DNA of 56,519 nucleotides, taken from Moraxellaceae bacterium (GTDB lineage Bacteria; Pseudomonadota; Gammaproteobacteria; Pseudomonadales; Moraxellaceae). Below the pieces are notes generated by a model. It was not told where the DNA came from. It ran no database searches and worked only from the letters and a program-made list of their open reading frames with translations. Shown piece after piece: positions 36,076 through 46,288 of the stretch. Position 1 is the stretch's first letter; every line of letters begins with the position of its first letter. The position numbers and the translations under genes were made by a program. Where the stretch lies: positions 1-56,519 of the forward strand of contig JAJUIK010000016.1 of NCBI GenBank assembly GCA_029267635.1. Reading direction: 5' to 3'.

Positions 36076-36452
36076 GTGTATTTGACCTCATCCATTGCAC
36101 GCTTATTGATATTATGCAATGAAACTACCGTGTTTATTTTGTATAAAAGATAAGGCGCTACTATATTGAAATTTTCAAGTTTTCGCACGCAATATTCGTA
36201 AAAAATCATGCCTGATGCAGTGATTTTTTCAGCCAAATCCAGCGTCCATCAACCATCCGACAGAAAAACTCGAACCAGCTGGCATTTTCACGATTACAGC
36301 GCATTTAGCATACTGATCCCGTGTATTTCTCCCCAGCCTTGGTGAAAATCAGACTAAAGAAAGGATAGATGTTTAAAGTTTAAACCGTTTAATGCTTGGA
36401 ATGTCACGTAATCACGCTATAGTCAAGACAATAACAACAGGAGACAAAAATC
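36076..36452. other. Intergenic region upstream of ppc
   Basis: 377 bp between divergent genes. It holds a good ppc promoter near 36396-36423; the rest shows no gene or strong hairpin. Confidence 0.55.
36396..36423 (+). promoter_or_regulatory. Sigma70 promoter of ppc
   Basis: TTGGAA (36396-36401), a 16-bp spacer and TATAGT (36418-36423), 30 bp before the ppc ATG, which also has AGGAG upstream. Confidence 0.65.
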
Positions 36453-39137
36453 ATGATTCAACAAATTGATGCTCCACTGCGTGAGGATGTACGCCTACTT
36501 GGAAATTTACTCGGTGAAACCTTAAAACAGCATGCCGGGCAAGATTTGTTTAATCAGGTTGAACAGATTCGTGCTTTGGCGAAAGGGGCACGCGATGGTC
36601 AAGTTGAAGCCGAGAAGGAACTCGAACAGCTGTTTCTGACGTTGGAAGATGATGCCATTCTGCCGCTGACCCGGGCCTTTACCCATTTTTTGAATTTTGC
36701 CAATATCGCCGAGCAGTATCATGTGGTGCGTAGCCGCCGCCAGAGTGAATTCGATCCCGAGGCGCCTTCTCCAAATCCACTCGATCACCTGTTTGCCAAA
36801 TTTAAGGCCAACGAAATTTCTGCAGAGACTTTGTTCCAGCAAATTTGTGAACTGCATATTGAGCTGGTGCTCACCGCACACCCAACGGAAGTCAGCCGCC
36901 GTACTCTGATCCAGAAATATGATGACATCAATGAATGCCTGTCCAAATTTGACCAGCAGAAGCTCACGCCGAAACAGCACCAGGAAGTATTATCCGAACT
37001 AAAACAACTGATCTGTTCCGCCTGGCAAACCGATGAGATTCGCCAGAACCGTCCGACACCGGTCGATGAAGCCAAATGGGGCTTTACCACCATTGAGCAG
37101 ACCTTGTGGAATACAGTCCCGAAATTTATTCGCGAACTGAATGAACTGGTCGAGCAGCATTGTGGCCAAAGTCTGCCGCTGCATGTAGCCCCGATCCGTT
37201 TTGCCTCCTGGATGGGCGGTGACCGTGATGGCAACCCGAATGTCACCCATCAGGTGACCCAGAAAGTACTGTGGCTATCACGCTGGCAGGCAGCGGATCT
37301 GTATTTACGCGATATTGAGGATCTGCGCTGGGAACTGTCGATCCAGAGCTGTTCCAATGAATTGGTGCAGGCCTTGGGAAGCGAACATCCGGAACCGTAC
37401 CGTTCTTATCTGCGCGCGACCCGCGAACGCCTGAAAGCCACACGCCAGTGGTTGGCGCACAAACTGCAAGGTATTGACAGTGATGATCAGGGCGTCATTC
37501 ATAGCAAACAGGAACTGCTGGAGCCGTTATTGCTGTGTTACCGCTCACTGATGGCCTGTAACCTGCCGGAAATCGCCAATGGCAAGCTGCTGGACTTTAT
37601 TCACCGCGTCAACTGCTTTGGTATTGAATTACTCAAACTGGATATCCGTCAGGAATCTGGACGTCATCGTCAGGCCATTTCCGCGATTACCGAATATCTG
37701 GGGCTGGGCAATTTTGAAACCTGGACCGAACAGGCACGACAAAATTTCCTGTTGCAGGAACTGCAAAGCAAACGTCCATTATTGCCAAAATATCTGAATG
37801 AACCGCAAGACAGCCTGATTGAGCATCCTGATGTGCAGGAAGTCTTTGCCACCATGCGTACACTGGCGGAACAGCCTTCGGAATGTCTGGGTGCCTATAT
37901 TATTTCCATGGCGGAATATCCGAGCGATGTACTGGCCGTGCTATTGCTGCAAAAAGAGGCCGGTATTCAGCAGCCATTACGTGTAGTGCCGCTGTTTGAA
38001 ACCCTGAAAGATCTGGATGGCGCAGCCCAAACCATGCAGACCCTGTTTAATATGCACTGGTACAAACAGCATATTCAAGGCAAGCATGAAGTCATGATCG
38101 GCTATTCCGACTCAGCCAAAGATGCCGGCTTTATGTCTGCCAACTGGGCACAATACCGTGCTCAGGAAGAACTGACTGCCATTGCCAAACAGCATGGCAT
38201 TCAGCTGACGCTGTTCCATGGCCGTGGCGGTTCCATCAGCCGTGGCGGAGCACCCACCCAGCAAGCGCTGTTCTCGCAGCCGCCAGGCTCAATTTCCGGT
38301 GCCATCCGTGTAACGGAACAGGGGGAAATGATCCGTTTTAAATTTGGTCTTGAAGGTATTGCCTTGCAAAACCTGGAGGTTTATACGGCGGCTACCCTGG
38401 AAGCCACTTTACTGCCACCGCCAGAACCCAAACCGGAATGGCGTGAACTGATGCACCAGATGACCGAACGTTCTGTACAGGTCTACCGTCAAACCGTACG
38501 GGAAAACCCGCATTTCGTGCAATATCTGCGTACGGTCACCCCAGAACTGGAACTACAGATGTTGCCATTGGGTTCGCGCCCGGCAAAGCGTAAAGTCAGC
38601 GGTGGCATTGAATCGCTGCGTGCCATTCCCTGGGTGTTTGCCTGGACCCAGATCCGTTTGATGTTACCCGCGTGGTTAGGTACAGGTGCGGCCATCAATC
38701 AGGTGATCGCCCAAAACCAGCAAGCGGTACTGGATGAAATGTTACAGGCGTGGCCGTATTTCCAAACCCTGATTGATATGCTGGAAATGGTATTGTCCAA
38801 AGCAGATAGCAACATTGCCCTGTATTACGAATCCCAACTAACCGATGATGCAGATCTGAAAGCGCTGGGTAGTGAATTGCGCCAGCGTTTGCATGATGCG
38901 GTACAGACCCTGCTTAGCCTCAAAGGTGAATCCAAACTGCTCAGTCAGAATGAAGTACTAGATCAGTCTATGCGCGTGCGTAAAACCTATTTGCTGCCGC
39001 TGCACCTGTTGCAGGCTGAACTAATGAAACGCCGCCGGATTTACATGACGGAATGTCATGCTGAACATACCCCGGTCGACCATGCTTTGATGGTGACCAT
39101 CGCCGGGATTGCCGCAGGTCTGCGCAATACGGGCTAA
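36453..39137 (+). CDS. ppc: Phosphoenolpyruvate carboxylase
   Basis: 894-aa anaplerotic enzyme that adds bicarbonate to PEP to give oxaloacetate. The catalytic histidine lies in VLTAHPTEVSRR (about 139-150), the arginine-rich loop in GGDRDGNPNVT, the lysine motif in GYSDSAKDAGF, and the glycine loop FHGRGGSISRGGAPT about residue 590-604. The C-terminal end AAGLRNTG is the normal PEPC tail. Length is normal for bacteria. It is monocistronic, with its own promoter and terminator. Confidence 0.98.
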   Translation: MIQQIDAPLREDVRLLGNLLGETLKQHAGQDLFNQVEQIRALAKGARDGQVEAEKELEQLFLTLEDDAILPLTRAFTHFLNFANIAEQYHVVRSRRQSEFDPEAPSPNPLDHLFAKFKANEISAETLFQQICELHIELVLTAHPTEVSRRTLIQKYDDINECLSKFDQQKLTPKQHQEVLSELKQLICSAWQTDEIRQNRPTPVDEAKWGFTTIEQTLWNTVPKFIRELNELVEQHCGQSLPLHVAPIRFASWMGGDRDGNPNVTHQVTQKVLWLSRWQAADLYLRDIEDLRWELSIQSCSNELVQALGSEHPEPYRSYLRATRERLKATRQWLAHKLQGIDSDDQGVIHSKQELLEPLLLCYRSLMACNLPEIANGKLLDFIHRVNCFGIELLKLDIRQESGRHRQAISAITEYLGLGNFETWTEQARQNFLLQELQSKRPLLPKYLNEPQDSLIEHPDVQEVFATMRTLAEQPSECLGAYIISMAEYPSDVLAVLLLQKEAGIQQPLRVVPLFETLKDLDGAAQTMQTLFNMHWYKQHIQGKHEVMIGYSDSAKDAGFMSANWAQYRAQEELTAIAKQHGIQLTLFHGRGGSISRGGAPTQQALFSQPPGSISGAIRVTEQGEMIRFKFGLEGIALQNLEVYTAATLEATLLPPPEPKPEWRELMHQMTERSVQVYRQTVRENPHFVQYLRTVTPELELQMLPLGSRPAKRKVSGGIESLRAIPWVFAWTQIRLMLPAWLGTGAAINQVIAQNQQAVLDEMLQAWPYFQTLIDMLEMVLSKADSNIALYYESQLTDDADLKALGSELRQRLHDAVQTLLSLKGESKLLSQNEVLDQSMRVRKTYLLPLHLLQAELMKRRRIYMTECHAEHTPVDHALMVTIAGIAAGLRNTG

Positions 39138-39154
39138 TCTGTTTTTCACCGATA

Positions 39155-39190
39155 AAAAAACAGCACATATCTGATGTGCTGTTTTTATTT
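39155..39190 (+). terminator. ppc terminator
   Basis: AACAGCACAT (39159-39168) pairs with ATGTGCTGTT (39174-39183), followed by a T-rich tract. Confidence 0.9.
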
Positions 39191-39513
39191 TAAAAAATGG
39201 ACCAAATGGTATAAATTGAATGTTTCATACCGATTATTTTTTATTCTATTAGAACAGCTAAAATCACTTTTTAAATCTGCTTCAGCATTGCATAATCCTC
39301 AGTAGATTTGATATTTTTCAGCTCTAAAAAGAAATAAAATTCGCAATAAATTTATAAAGTTAAAATAAAAAATCGATCTTATATTTTTATCAAATTTTAA
39401 AATAAAGCCCATTCATCAACAATATTGCTGCAGTACGGCGACTTTTCAGCCAATTAAATTTCATGCAAAGAATCGGTATGATGTGCCCAATTGCCAGATT
39501 TTGAGCGCATTTT
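39191..39513. other. AT-rich intergenic region upstream of the permease gene
   Basis: About 320 bp of AT-rich DNA with no gene. It contains the permease promoter region, but I see no convincing hexamer pair or operator. Confidence 0.5.
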
Positions 39514-40812
39514 ATGTCGAATTGGTTTCCGCAGTGGCGTCTTTATCAGGGACAAATTGACCATCGCCCGGTCTCGACCAATGAATATCTGCCCCCGGCA
39601 CAGAGCCTGGTTCTCGGCATTCAGCATGCTTTTGCCATGTTTGGCGCCACCGTGCTGGCACCGCTGCTGATGGGCTTTAATCCTAACCTCGCGATTCTGA
39701 TGTCCGGGATCTGCACCCTGCTGTTTTTTATAATAACGGGCGGACGCGTTCCGAGTTATCTCGGCTCAAGTTTTGCCTTTATTGGGGTCGTGGCGGCAGC
39801 CACTGGACACATCACCGGTTCCGGAGCCAATCCGAATCTGTCTGTCGCCTTGGGTGGGATCGTGGCCTGTGGGATACTGTATGCCCTGATTGGCTTTATA
39901 GTGATGCTCACCGGTACGCGCTGGATTGAAAAACTGATGCCTCCTGTAGTAACCGGTGCTGTGGTGATGATTATTGGTTTGAATCTGGCACCTGTAACGG
40001 TAAAAAGCGTTGCAGGGCAGCCTTTTGAGATGTGGATGGCGCTGATTACGGTACTGTGTATGGGCATGATTGCCGTGTTTACCCGCGGCCTGCTACAACG
40101 CTTATTGTTACTGGTAGGTTTACTGCTGGCCTATGCCCTCTATGTGATTGTCAGCAATGGCTTGGGCTGGGGTAAAGCCATCGACTTTTCCCCCATTGCA
40201 GCAGCACCCTGGTTCGGTATTCCCTCATTTGTACAGCCAAGTTTTGATCTGAATGCCATGCTGATCATTGCACCCGTGGCCTTCATTCTGGTCGCGGAAA
40301 ATCTGGGACATATCAAAGCGGTCGGTGCCATGACCGGTGAAAATATCACCCCACAACTCGGTAAAGCATTTGTCGCAGATGGTCTAGCCACGACCTTGTC
40401 TGGCAGTGTCGGTGCACCAGGCATGACCACCTATGGAGAAAATATCGGCGTGATGGCCGTGACGCGTGTTTACTCCACCATTATTTTTGTGATTGCTGGA
40501 ATCTTTGCTATTTTTCTGGGTTTATCCCCGAAGTTTGGTGCCGTGATCAGTACCATCCCAAGTGCAGTGTTGACTGGTACATCCATTGTGGTATTTGGCT
40601 TGATTACTATTGCCGGTGCCAAAATCTGGATTGAACACAAAGTTGATTTTTCCAACAATAAAAACCTGATCGTGGCCGCGGTCACCATCATTCTAGGTGC
40701 AGGTAATTTTGAGCTAACATTCGGTAATTTTAATCTGGGCGGCATTGGGACGGCGACTTTTGCCGCCATTTTCCTCAACTGGCTGTTTAGCCTAAAAGAT
40801 CGAACCGAATAA
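39514..40812 (+). CDS. NCS2 uracil/xanthine permease (UraA/RutG-like)
   Basis: 432-aa inner-membrane nucleobase:cation symporter with about 14 spans. PAQSLVLGIQHAFAMFGATVL (about 28-48, split here) and SYLGSSFAFIG near 85 form the start of the core domain. Substrate-site glutamates lie in VAENLGHIKAVGAMTG near 268-283 and GAPGMTTYGENIGVMAVTR near 306-324, the NCS2 signature region. Uracil is the likely substrate by similarity to UraA/RutG, but no pyrimidine genes are adjacent. The ribosome binding site is weak. Confidence 0.92.
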   Translation: MSNWFPQWRLYQGQIDHRPVSTNEYLPPAQSLVLGIQHAFAMFGATVLAPLLMGFNPNLAILMSGICTLLFFIITGGRVPSYLGSSFAFIGVVAAATGHITGSGANPNLSVALGGIVACGILYALIGFIVMLTGTRWIEKLMPPVVTGAVVMIIGLNLAPVTVKSVAGQPFEMWMALITVLCMGMIAVFTRGLLQRLLLLVGLLLAYALYVIVSNGLGWGKAIDFSPIAAAPWFGIPSFVQPSFDLNAMLIIAPVAFILVAENLGHIKAVGAMTGENITPQLGKAFVADGLATTLSGSVGAPGMTTYGENIGVMAVTRVYSTIIFVIAGIFAIFLGLSPKFGAVISTIPSAVLTGTSIVVFGLITIAGAKIWIEHKVDFSNNKNLIVAAVTIILGAGNFELTFGNFNLGGIGTATFAAIFLNWLFSLKDRTE

Positions 40813-40830
40813 ACTCAATTACAGAATATT

Positions 40831-40857
40831 AGGCAGCCAAATGGCTGCTTTTTTATA
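40831..40857 (+). terminator. Permease gene terminator
   Basis: GCAGCC (40833-40838) pairs with GGCTGC (40843-40848) around AAAT, followed by Ts; it lies before the convergent gene ending at 40863. Confidence 0.8.
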
Positions 40858-40862
40858 GGGAT

Positions 40863-42149
40863 TTATTCACTTTCTTGCTGTTTATAAACATCTTCCAGCA
40901 CATTGCTAAAAATGCTTTCAATCATCCAGACCCGGTACAGGCTGTTAAACACATAGCTCTGCCCATCAATGCGCAACTCCAGCACCGGAAAACCGGGCTG
41001 ATGCTTGGCCGCACAGAGTTCATCATTGTGTTGCAAAATTGCAGGAATATCGAGTTCAGCCAGCCGTTCGATGCCTAAAGCCTGCTGCATCTGTTGCACA
41101 TGCGCTTTAAAGGACAGGTCCTTACCTTTACTCCATACCGCCTGCAGCATTTCATACATACTTTCTAAACGCTGCTCTTCCGGCACGCTATAAAACAGCT
41201 GTGCCATGTTCAAGGTGCCCTCCTGTGTAGGACGGCAGAACGGGGTAAATGCTACGCCACTGCGTTTCGATAAACGGGTGGCCAGTCCCCAGTCAAAAAA
41301 GTCACGGCGCTGATAACTGAGCGGATAAAGATTCAACTGGATATTATAGTAAGCCGCCAGTTCTTCCTTGATATAGGCGAGCAATAACCAGCTGATCGGG
41401 TCCTCAAGGGCAATAAACAAATCCAGCTCAGGATGTAACGCCTGAATCACGGACAGCTCTTCCACATCGGTGATCAGATGTTCACGCCACTCAATATGAT
41501 TGATCAGGAAAATCGGATTACCGGTCAGCAATTGCTGTTGTTTTAAGCGCCGGGTCAAACGTAATAAATCATCCACCGCATGATATTGACGCTCGCCAAA
41601 CTCATAATAACTGATCAGCACAGGATCCTGACTGAAAATACGCTCCGGAATATCTTGCGGGCGTTGATGCTGTCTGGCCATCTGGTACAGGGTTTTTAAT
41701 TTGCCATACTGCTGTTGCCACAGCATATGAAACACATCTTCCAGCAAATATAAAAAGTTCTGGCCACGTAAGGGGGTATTTTGCAGAATGATGGTGGCCT
41801 GTTGTAAGGCTTCTTGTTTTGGCGTTTCAGGAAATTCATCAAAGCCAAAGCGATGCTGTTTGGCCAAAATTTTGGCATCGTTATAGCAATAGTTTTGCCA
41901 TTCCTCTCTGCTCATACCATTCGGCGGTTCGGGAGCACGATCGGAAATAATAATTTTTAATGGCTTTAATTCGTCACTGAGAATTTCATCCAGCTGGGCC
42001 AGCGTCTGTACCGCCAGATAACTATAAACATCATCCAGACGTAAATAGATACTCAACCCCTTCTCGGTCGACAGCACCTCTTGCCGAGACGGTTTCTGGT
42101 AAAACCAGCTCGAACGGATTGGATCAAACCAACGGCGCAGCAGTGACAT
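40863..42149 (-). CDS. Tandem DsbA/HCCA-type thioredoxin-fold protein without CxxC (hypothetical)
   Basis: 428-aa cytosolic protein. Two regions look alike: about 30-130 (GLSIYLRLDDVYSYLAVQT, then PEPPNGMSREEWQNYCYNDA) and about 235-360 (LDLFIALEDPISWLLLAYI, then RRDFFDWGLATRLSKRSGVAF). Both follow the beta-strand + D-x-x-S-Y/W-L + helix pattern of the DsbA-like 2-hydroxychromene-2-carboxylate isomerase group, where the serine replaces the CxxC cysteine. A glutathione-dependent or binding role is possible. The start has GAGG upstream. It stands alone between the permease and ilvD genes. Function is unknown, and the fold call is by eye. Confidence 0.62.
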   Translation of the reverse strand: MSLLRRWFDPIRSSWFYQKPSRQEVLSTEKGLSIYLRLDDVYSYLAVQTLAQLDEILSDELKPLKIIISDRAPEPPNGMSREEWQNYCYNDAKILAKQHRFGFDEFPETPKQEALQQATIILQNTPLRGQNFLYLLEDVFHMLWQQQYGKLKTLYQMARQHQRPQDIPERIFSQDPVLISYYEFGERQYHAVDDLLRLTRRLKQQQLLTGNPIFLINHIEWREHLITDVEELSVIQALHPELDLFIALEDPISWLLLAYIKEELAAYYNIQLNLYPLSYQRRDFFDWGLATRLSKRSGVAFTPFCRPTQEGTLNMAQLFYSVPEEQRLESMYEMLQAVWSKGKDLSFKAHVQQMQQALGIERLAELDIPAILQHNDELCAAKHQPGFPVLELRIDGQSYVFNSLYRVWMIESIFSNVLEDVYKQQESE

Positions 42150-42222
42150 GAGAATGGCCTCGAAAAAAATAAACCCTTGTAGACGTACAAGGGTTTATAA
42201 CAATTCAGCGCTCAATGATCAA

Positions 42223-43908
42223 TCAAACATCCAAATTTAAATCCGTGACCGCGCCTTTTTCTGCCCCTGCAGCCAGCTTGGCAAACTTCGCCAACGCGCC
42301 AGATGTATAGTTCGGTTTAGGCTTGACCCAGGCTGCTTTGCGTGCCGCCATTTCTGTATCGGAAATGTGCAGGGTCATTTCACGGGTTTCCGCATTGATG
42401 GAAATTTTGTCACCATTTTTGACCAGACCAATTGGACCGCCCTCATAGGCTTCCGGTGTCACGTGCCCGATCACGAAGCCATGACTGCCACCAGAGAAAC
42501 GCCCATCGGTAATCAGCGCAACCGATTGGCCGAGTCCTTTGCCGATAATGGCTGAGGTTGGTTTCAGCATTTCAGGCATACCTGGTCCGCCTTTTGGTCC
42601 TTCACCCCGGATTACTACCACTTCACCCGGCTGTACCTCACCATCCAGGATTCCGCGCATGGCACCGACTTCACCTTCAAACACACGCGCCGGGCCTTCA
42701 AAGTACAGGCCCTCCTTGCCAGTGATTTTAGCCACAGCTCCGGTTGGCGACAGATTGCCTTTCAAGATCACCAGATGGGAATCTTTTTTGATCGGAGCAG
42801 TAAATGGCATGATAATTTGCTGACCTGCCGGATAATCTTTCACATCCGCCAGGTTTTCGGCCAAGGTTTTACCGGTGACGGTCAAGCAGGAACCATCCAG
42901 CATGCCGGCATCCAGCATGCGTTTCATTAAGGGCTGAATCCCACCAATCGCGATCAGCTCCGACATGGAGTATTTGCCCGATGGACGCACATCCGCAACC
43001 ACCGGAATTTCAGCGCCAATACGCGAGAAATCATCTAGGGTGATTTTTACGCCTGCCGTATGTGCCATTGCGATCAGGTGCAGCACGCCATTGGTGGATC
43101 CACCGAGTGCAATCAACACCTTGATGGCATTTTCAAACGCCGCTTTGGTCATGATGTCGCGTGGCTTGAGATCCAGACGCAGCAGGTTCATCACTGCGGC
43201 ACCGGCACGCTCACAATCCAGCAGCTTGTCTTTCGATACCGCTTCCTGCGCCGAAGAACCCGGTAAACTCATGCCTAGAGCTTCAATCGCAGAGGCCATC
43301 GAGTTGGCAGTATACATACCGCCACAGGAACCGGGACCCGGAATCGCCACTTCCTCAATCTGCTTGACCTGAATTTCGCTGTATTCGCCTTTGGCGTGTT
43401 TGCCCACCGCCTCAAACACCGAAATAATGTCGGTATTACCTTTACCCGGCTGGATCGACCCCCCATAAATAAACAGCCCTGGACGGTTTAAACGCGCCAG
43501 TCCCATCAGGCAGCCCGGCATATTTTTGTCACAGCCCCCAATTGCAATCACACCATCATAGCCCTGACAGCCCACCACTGCTTCAATCGAATCGGCAATA
43601 ATCTCCCGTGACAGCAAGGAATATTTCATACCCTCAGTACCATTCGAGATCCCGTCGGAAATGGTAATGGTATTGAAAATAACACCCTTGCCACCAGCGC
43701 TATTCACGCCATTTTCCACTTCACGCGCCAGACCATCGATATGCATATTACACGGCGTAACATTCGCCCAAGTTGAGGCAATGCCAATTTGCGGTTTGTT
43801 AAAGTCTTCATCACGGAAGCCGACAGCACGCAACATGGAACGTGCAGGTGCATTTTCTACGCCATCAAAAACCGGGGAAGAATGTTCGCGGATGTTTTGT
43901 TTACTCAT
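42223..43908 (-). CDS. ilvD: Dihydroxy-acid dehydratase, [2Fe-2S]-type IlvD/Edd paralogue
   Basis: 561-aa enzyme of the IlvD/Edd family. Three cluster cysteines are visible: TPCNMHIDG near residue 50, [10 protein letters not shown] near 117 and [12 protein letters not shown] near 190. The first cysteine is the mark of the [2Fe-2S] dihydroxy-acid dehydratases (plant and mycobacterial type). It should act in valine/isoleucine synthesis, though sugar-acid dehydratases of the same family cannot be excluded. ATG 43908 is set by GGAG 8 bases upstream and the [11 protein letters not shown] start; the frame extends back to 44007 without support. It follows a second, E. coli-type paralogue on the same strand. 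Confidence 0.9.
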   Translation of the reverse strand: MSKQNIREHSSPVFDGVENAPARSMLRAVGFRDEDFNKPQIGIASTWANVTPCNMHIDGLAREVENGVNSAGGKGVIFNTITISDGISNGTEGMKYSLLSREIIADSIEAVVGCQGYDGVIAIGGCDKNMPGCLMGLARLNRPGLFIYGGSIQPGKGNTDIISVFEAVGKHAKGEYSEIQVKQIEEVAIPGPGSCGGMYTANSMASAIEALGMSLPGSSAQEAVSKDKLLDCERAGAAVMNLLRLDLKPRDIMTKAAFENAIKVLIALGGSTNGVLHLIAMAHTAGVKITLDDFSRIGAEIPVVADVRPSGKYSMSELIAIGGIQPLMKRMLDAGMLDGSCLTVTGKTLAENLADVKDYPAGQQIIMPFTAPIKKDSHLVILKGNLSPTGAVAKITGKEGLYFEGPARVFEGEVGAMRGILDGEVQPGEVVVIRGEGPKGGPGMPEMLKPTSAIIGKGLGQSVALITDGRFSGGSHGFVIGHVTPEAYEGGPIGLVKNGDKISINAETREMTLHISDTEMAARKAAWVKPKPNYTSGALAKFAKLAAGAEKGAVTDLNLDV

Positions 43909-44144
43909 AGGGGGACTCCGTGGCTCAATGCTGGCCTTAATTACGATGGTTGTTATTCGCTTATCCTGAACCGATTGTATCGAACTGAATATTTTTGACC
44001 AAGACAAAATAGGTATCGCTGTACCGGTCGACCGTAAAACCCGTGGATTGAGGATTCGTCTTTCATCTCAATAGCACTACACGAAACCTCTCCTAGCAGT
44101 TGAGTTACAGCATAAAGCGGGTAATTTCAAATTCTAGAGCCCAT

Positions 44145-44181
44145 AAAAAAGCACCCAACAATGACTTGCGGGTGCTTTTTT
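44145..44181 (-). terminator. Terminator of the upstream E. coli-type ilvD gene
   Basis: AAAAAAGCACCC (44145-44156) pairs with GGGTGCTTTTTT (44170-44181). It separates the two ilvD transcripts. Confidence 0.9.
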
Positions 44182-44201
44182 GAAAGCTTACGGACGAGAG
44201 A

Positions 44202-46031
44202 TTAGATCTCGCGTACCGCACCTTTTGCTGCACTGGTGGTATGCATCGCATACGCTTTCAGGGCTTTGGAAATTTTACGCTTACGCTCTTCCACTGGATG
44301 CCAGCCTTTATGGTCTTGCGCTTCACGACGTGCAGCCATAGTGGCATCATCCACGTTCAGGTGAATGGTACGGTTTGGAATATCAATTTCAATAATATCA
44401 CCATCTTCCACCAGACCAATTGCACCACCTTCAGCGGCTTCTGGAGAAACGTGACCAATCGAAAGACCTGAAGAACCGCCAGAGAAACGGCCATCCGTCA
44501 ACAAGGCACACTCTTTACCCAAACCTTTCGATTTCAGGTAGCTGGTTGGATACAGCATTTCCTGCATGCCTGGACCACCACGTGGACCTTCATAGCGAAT
44601 CACAACAACGTCACCAGCTTTCACTTCATGACCCAGAATCGCATCAACAGCAGAATCCTGGCTTTCAAATACACGAGCCGTACCGTTGAATTTCAGAATT
44701 GAGTCATCCACCCCAGCAGTTTTCACGATACAGCCATCAAGTGCGATGTTGCCGTACAGCACTGCCAAACCACCATCTTTAGAGAAAGCATGTTCCGCGT
44801 TACGGATTACACCATTTTCACGGTCACCATCTAAACGTGAATAGTAACGGTCTTGTGAGAATGCAGTTTGTGTTGGTACACCGCCCGGTGCTGAACGGTA
44901 GAACTGATAGACTTGCTCATCTTCAGTGCGGATGATATCCCATTTATCCAAAGCATCTTTCAAGGTTTTTTCATGCACGGTGCTAACCGAAGTTTGCAAC
45001 AAACCGGCACGATCAAGTTCACCCAAAATTGACATGATGCCACCAGCACGGTGCACATCTTCCATATGCACATCATTTTTCGCTGGCGCGACTTTACATA
45101 ACACCGGCACTTTACGTGACAAATGATCGATGTCCGACATGGTGAAATCCACACCCGCTTCATTCGCTGCCGCCAACAGGTGCAATACCGTGTTGGTTGA
45201 ACCGCCCATGGCGATGTCCAAAGTCATGGCATTTTCAAACGCCGCTTTGGTCGCGATTGAACGTGGCAGGATGCTGTAATCGTCTTGTTCATAGTGACGT
45301 TTCGCCAACTCAACAATCAATTGGCCCGCTCTTTCGAAGAGTTTTTTACGGTTGGCATGAGTTGCCACGATTGAACCGTTACCCGGTAAAGACAGACCCA
45401 GAGCTTCTGTCAAACAGTTCATCGAGTTCGCGGTGAACATGCCTGAACATGAACCGCAAGTCGGACAAGCTGAACGTTCGTATTCAGCCACTTCTTCATC
45501 GGTATAGTTGTCATCAGCCGCGACAATCATCGCGTCGATCAAATCGATGGCTTTTTCGTTGCCACGGATTTTGACTTTACCGGCTTCCATTGGGCCGCCA
45601 GACACAAACACTACCGGAATGTTCAGACGCATAGACGCCATCAACATTCCCGGGGTGATTTTGTCACAGTTGGAAATACACACCATCGCATCCGCACAGT
45701 GCGCGTTCACCATGTATTCGACTGAATCGGCAATCAAATCACGCGATGGCAAAGAATACAGCATGCCATCATGTCCCATGGCAATCCCGTCATCCACGGC
45801 AATGGTATTGAATTCTTTCGCGACACCACCGGATGCCTGAATCTGTTCTGCTACCAGCTGGCCTAAATCTTTCAGGTGCACATGACCCGGTACGAACTGG
45901 GTAAATGAGTTGACCACCGCAATAATCGGTTTGCCAAAATCTTCATCCTTCATTCCCGTTGCACGCCATAAGCCACGTGCGCCAGCCATATTTCTTCCAT
46001 GGGTCGATGTTTTTGAACGATAATCAGGCAT
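44202..46031 (-). CDS. ilvD: Dihydroxy-acid dehydratase, E. coli [4Fe-4S] type
   Basis: 609 aa, nearly colinear with E. coli IlvD (616 aa): [17 protein letters not shown] near 40-56, [28 protein letters not shown] near 190-207, [11 protein letters not shown], and the substrate-loop [16 protein letters not shown] near 515-530 are all present. The cysteine of TPCN in the other paralogue is replaced by the FVPGH segment, as in E. coli. It catalyses dehydration of dihydroxy-isovalerate and dihydroxy-methylvalerate. A GACCAG/CTGGTC hairpin lies in the leader (46090-46105), but no leader peptide was found. Confidence 0.94.
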   Translation of the reverse strand: MPDYRSKTSTHGRNMAGARGLWRATGMKDEDFGKPIIAVVNSFTQFVPGHVHLKDLGQLVAEQIQASGGVAKEFNTIAVDDGIAMGHDGMLYSLPSRDLIADSVEYMVNAHCADAMVCISNCDKITPGMLMASMRLNIPVVFVSGGPMEAGKVKIRGNEKAIDLIDAMIVAADDNYTDEEVAEYERSACPTCGSCSGMFTANSMNCLTEALGLSLPGNGSIVATHANRKKLFERAGQLIVELAKRHYEQDDYSILPRSIATKAAFENAMTLDIAMGGSTNTVLHLLAAANEAGVDFTMSDIDHLSRKVPVLCKVAPAKNDVHMEDVHRAGGIMSILGELDRAGLLQTSVSTVHEKTLKDALDKWDIIRTEDEQVYQFYRSAPGGVPTQTAFSQDRYYSRLDGDRENGVIRNAEHAFSKDGGLAVLYGNIALDGCIVKTAGVDDSILKFNGTARVFESQDSAVDAILGHEVKAGDVVVIRYEGPRGGPGMQEMLYPTSYLKSKGLGKECALLTDGRFSGGSSGLSIGHVSPEAAEGGAIGLVEDGDIIEIDIPNRTIHLNVDDATMAARREAQDHKGWHPVEERKRKISKALKAYAMHTTSAAKGAVREI

Positions 46032-46288
46032 TGTGTGTTTCCAACAAAGTTTGTGCTCGAAAGGAATCCTATAATCCCTTGCGCTGAAGGACCAGCTCTC
46101 TGGTCGTTGATCAGCAAAGATATCCTTTCATCATACTATGAGTTGCCCCTGAACGGATAAATCTAGATACGATCTTTTTCAATCCATCCTGATTTTCCAT
46201 AGAAATAATCAGATCGCATGCAATCCAACAGGACAATTTTAGGTCTTCATCGGGTTTTGCCTTATACTTTTAGGCAAGTTTATTTTGG

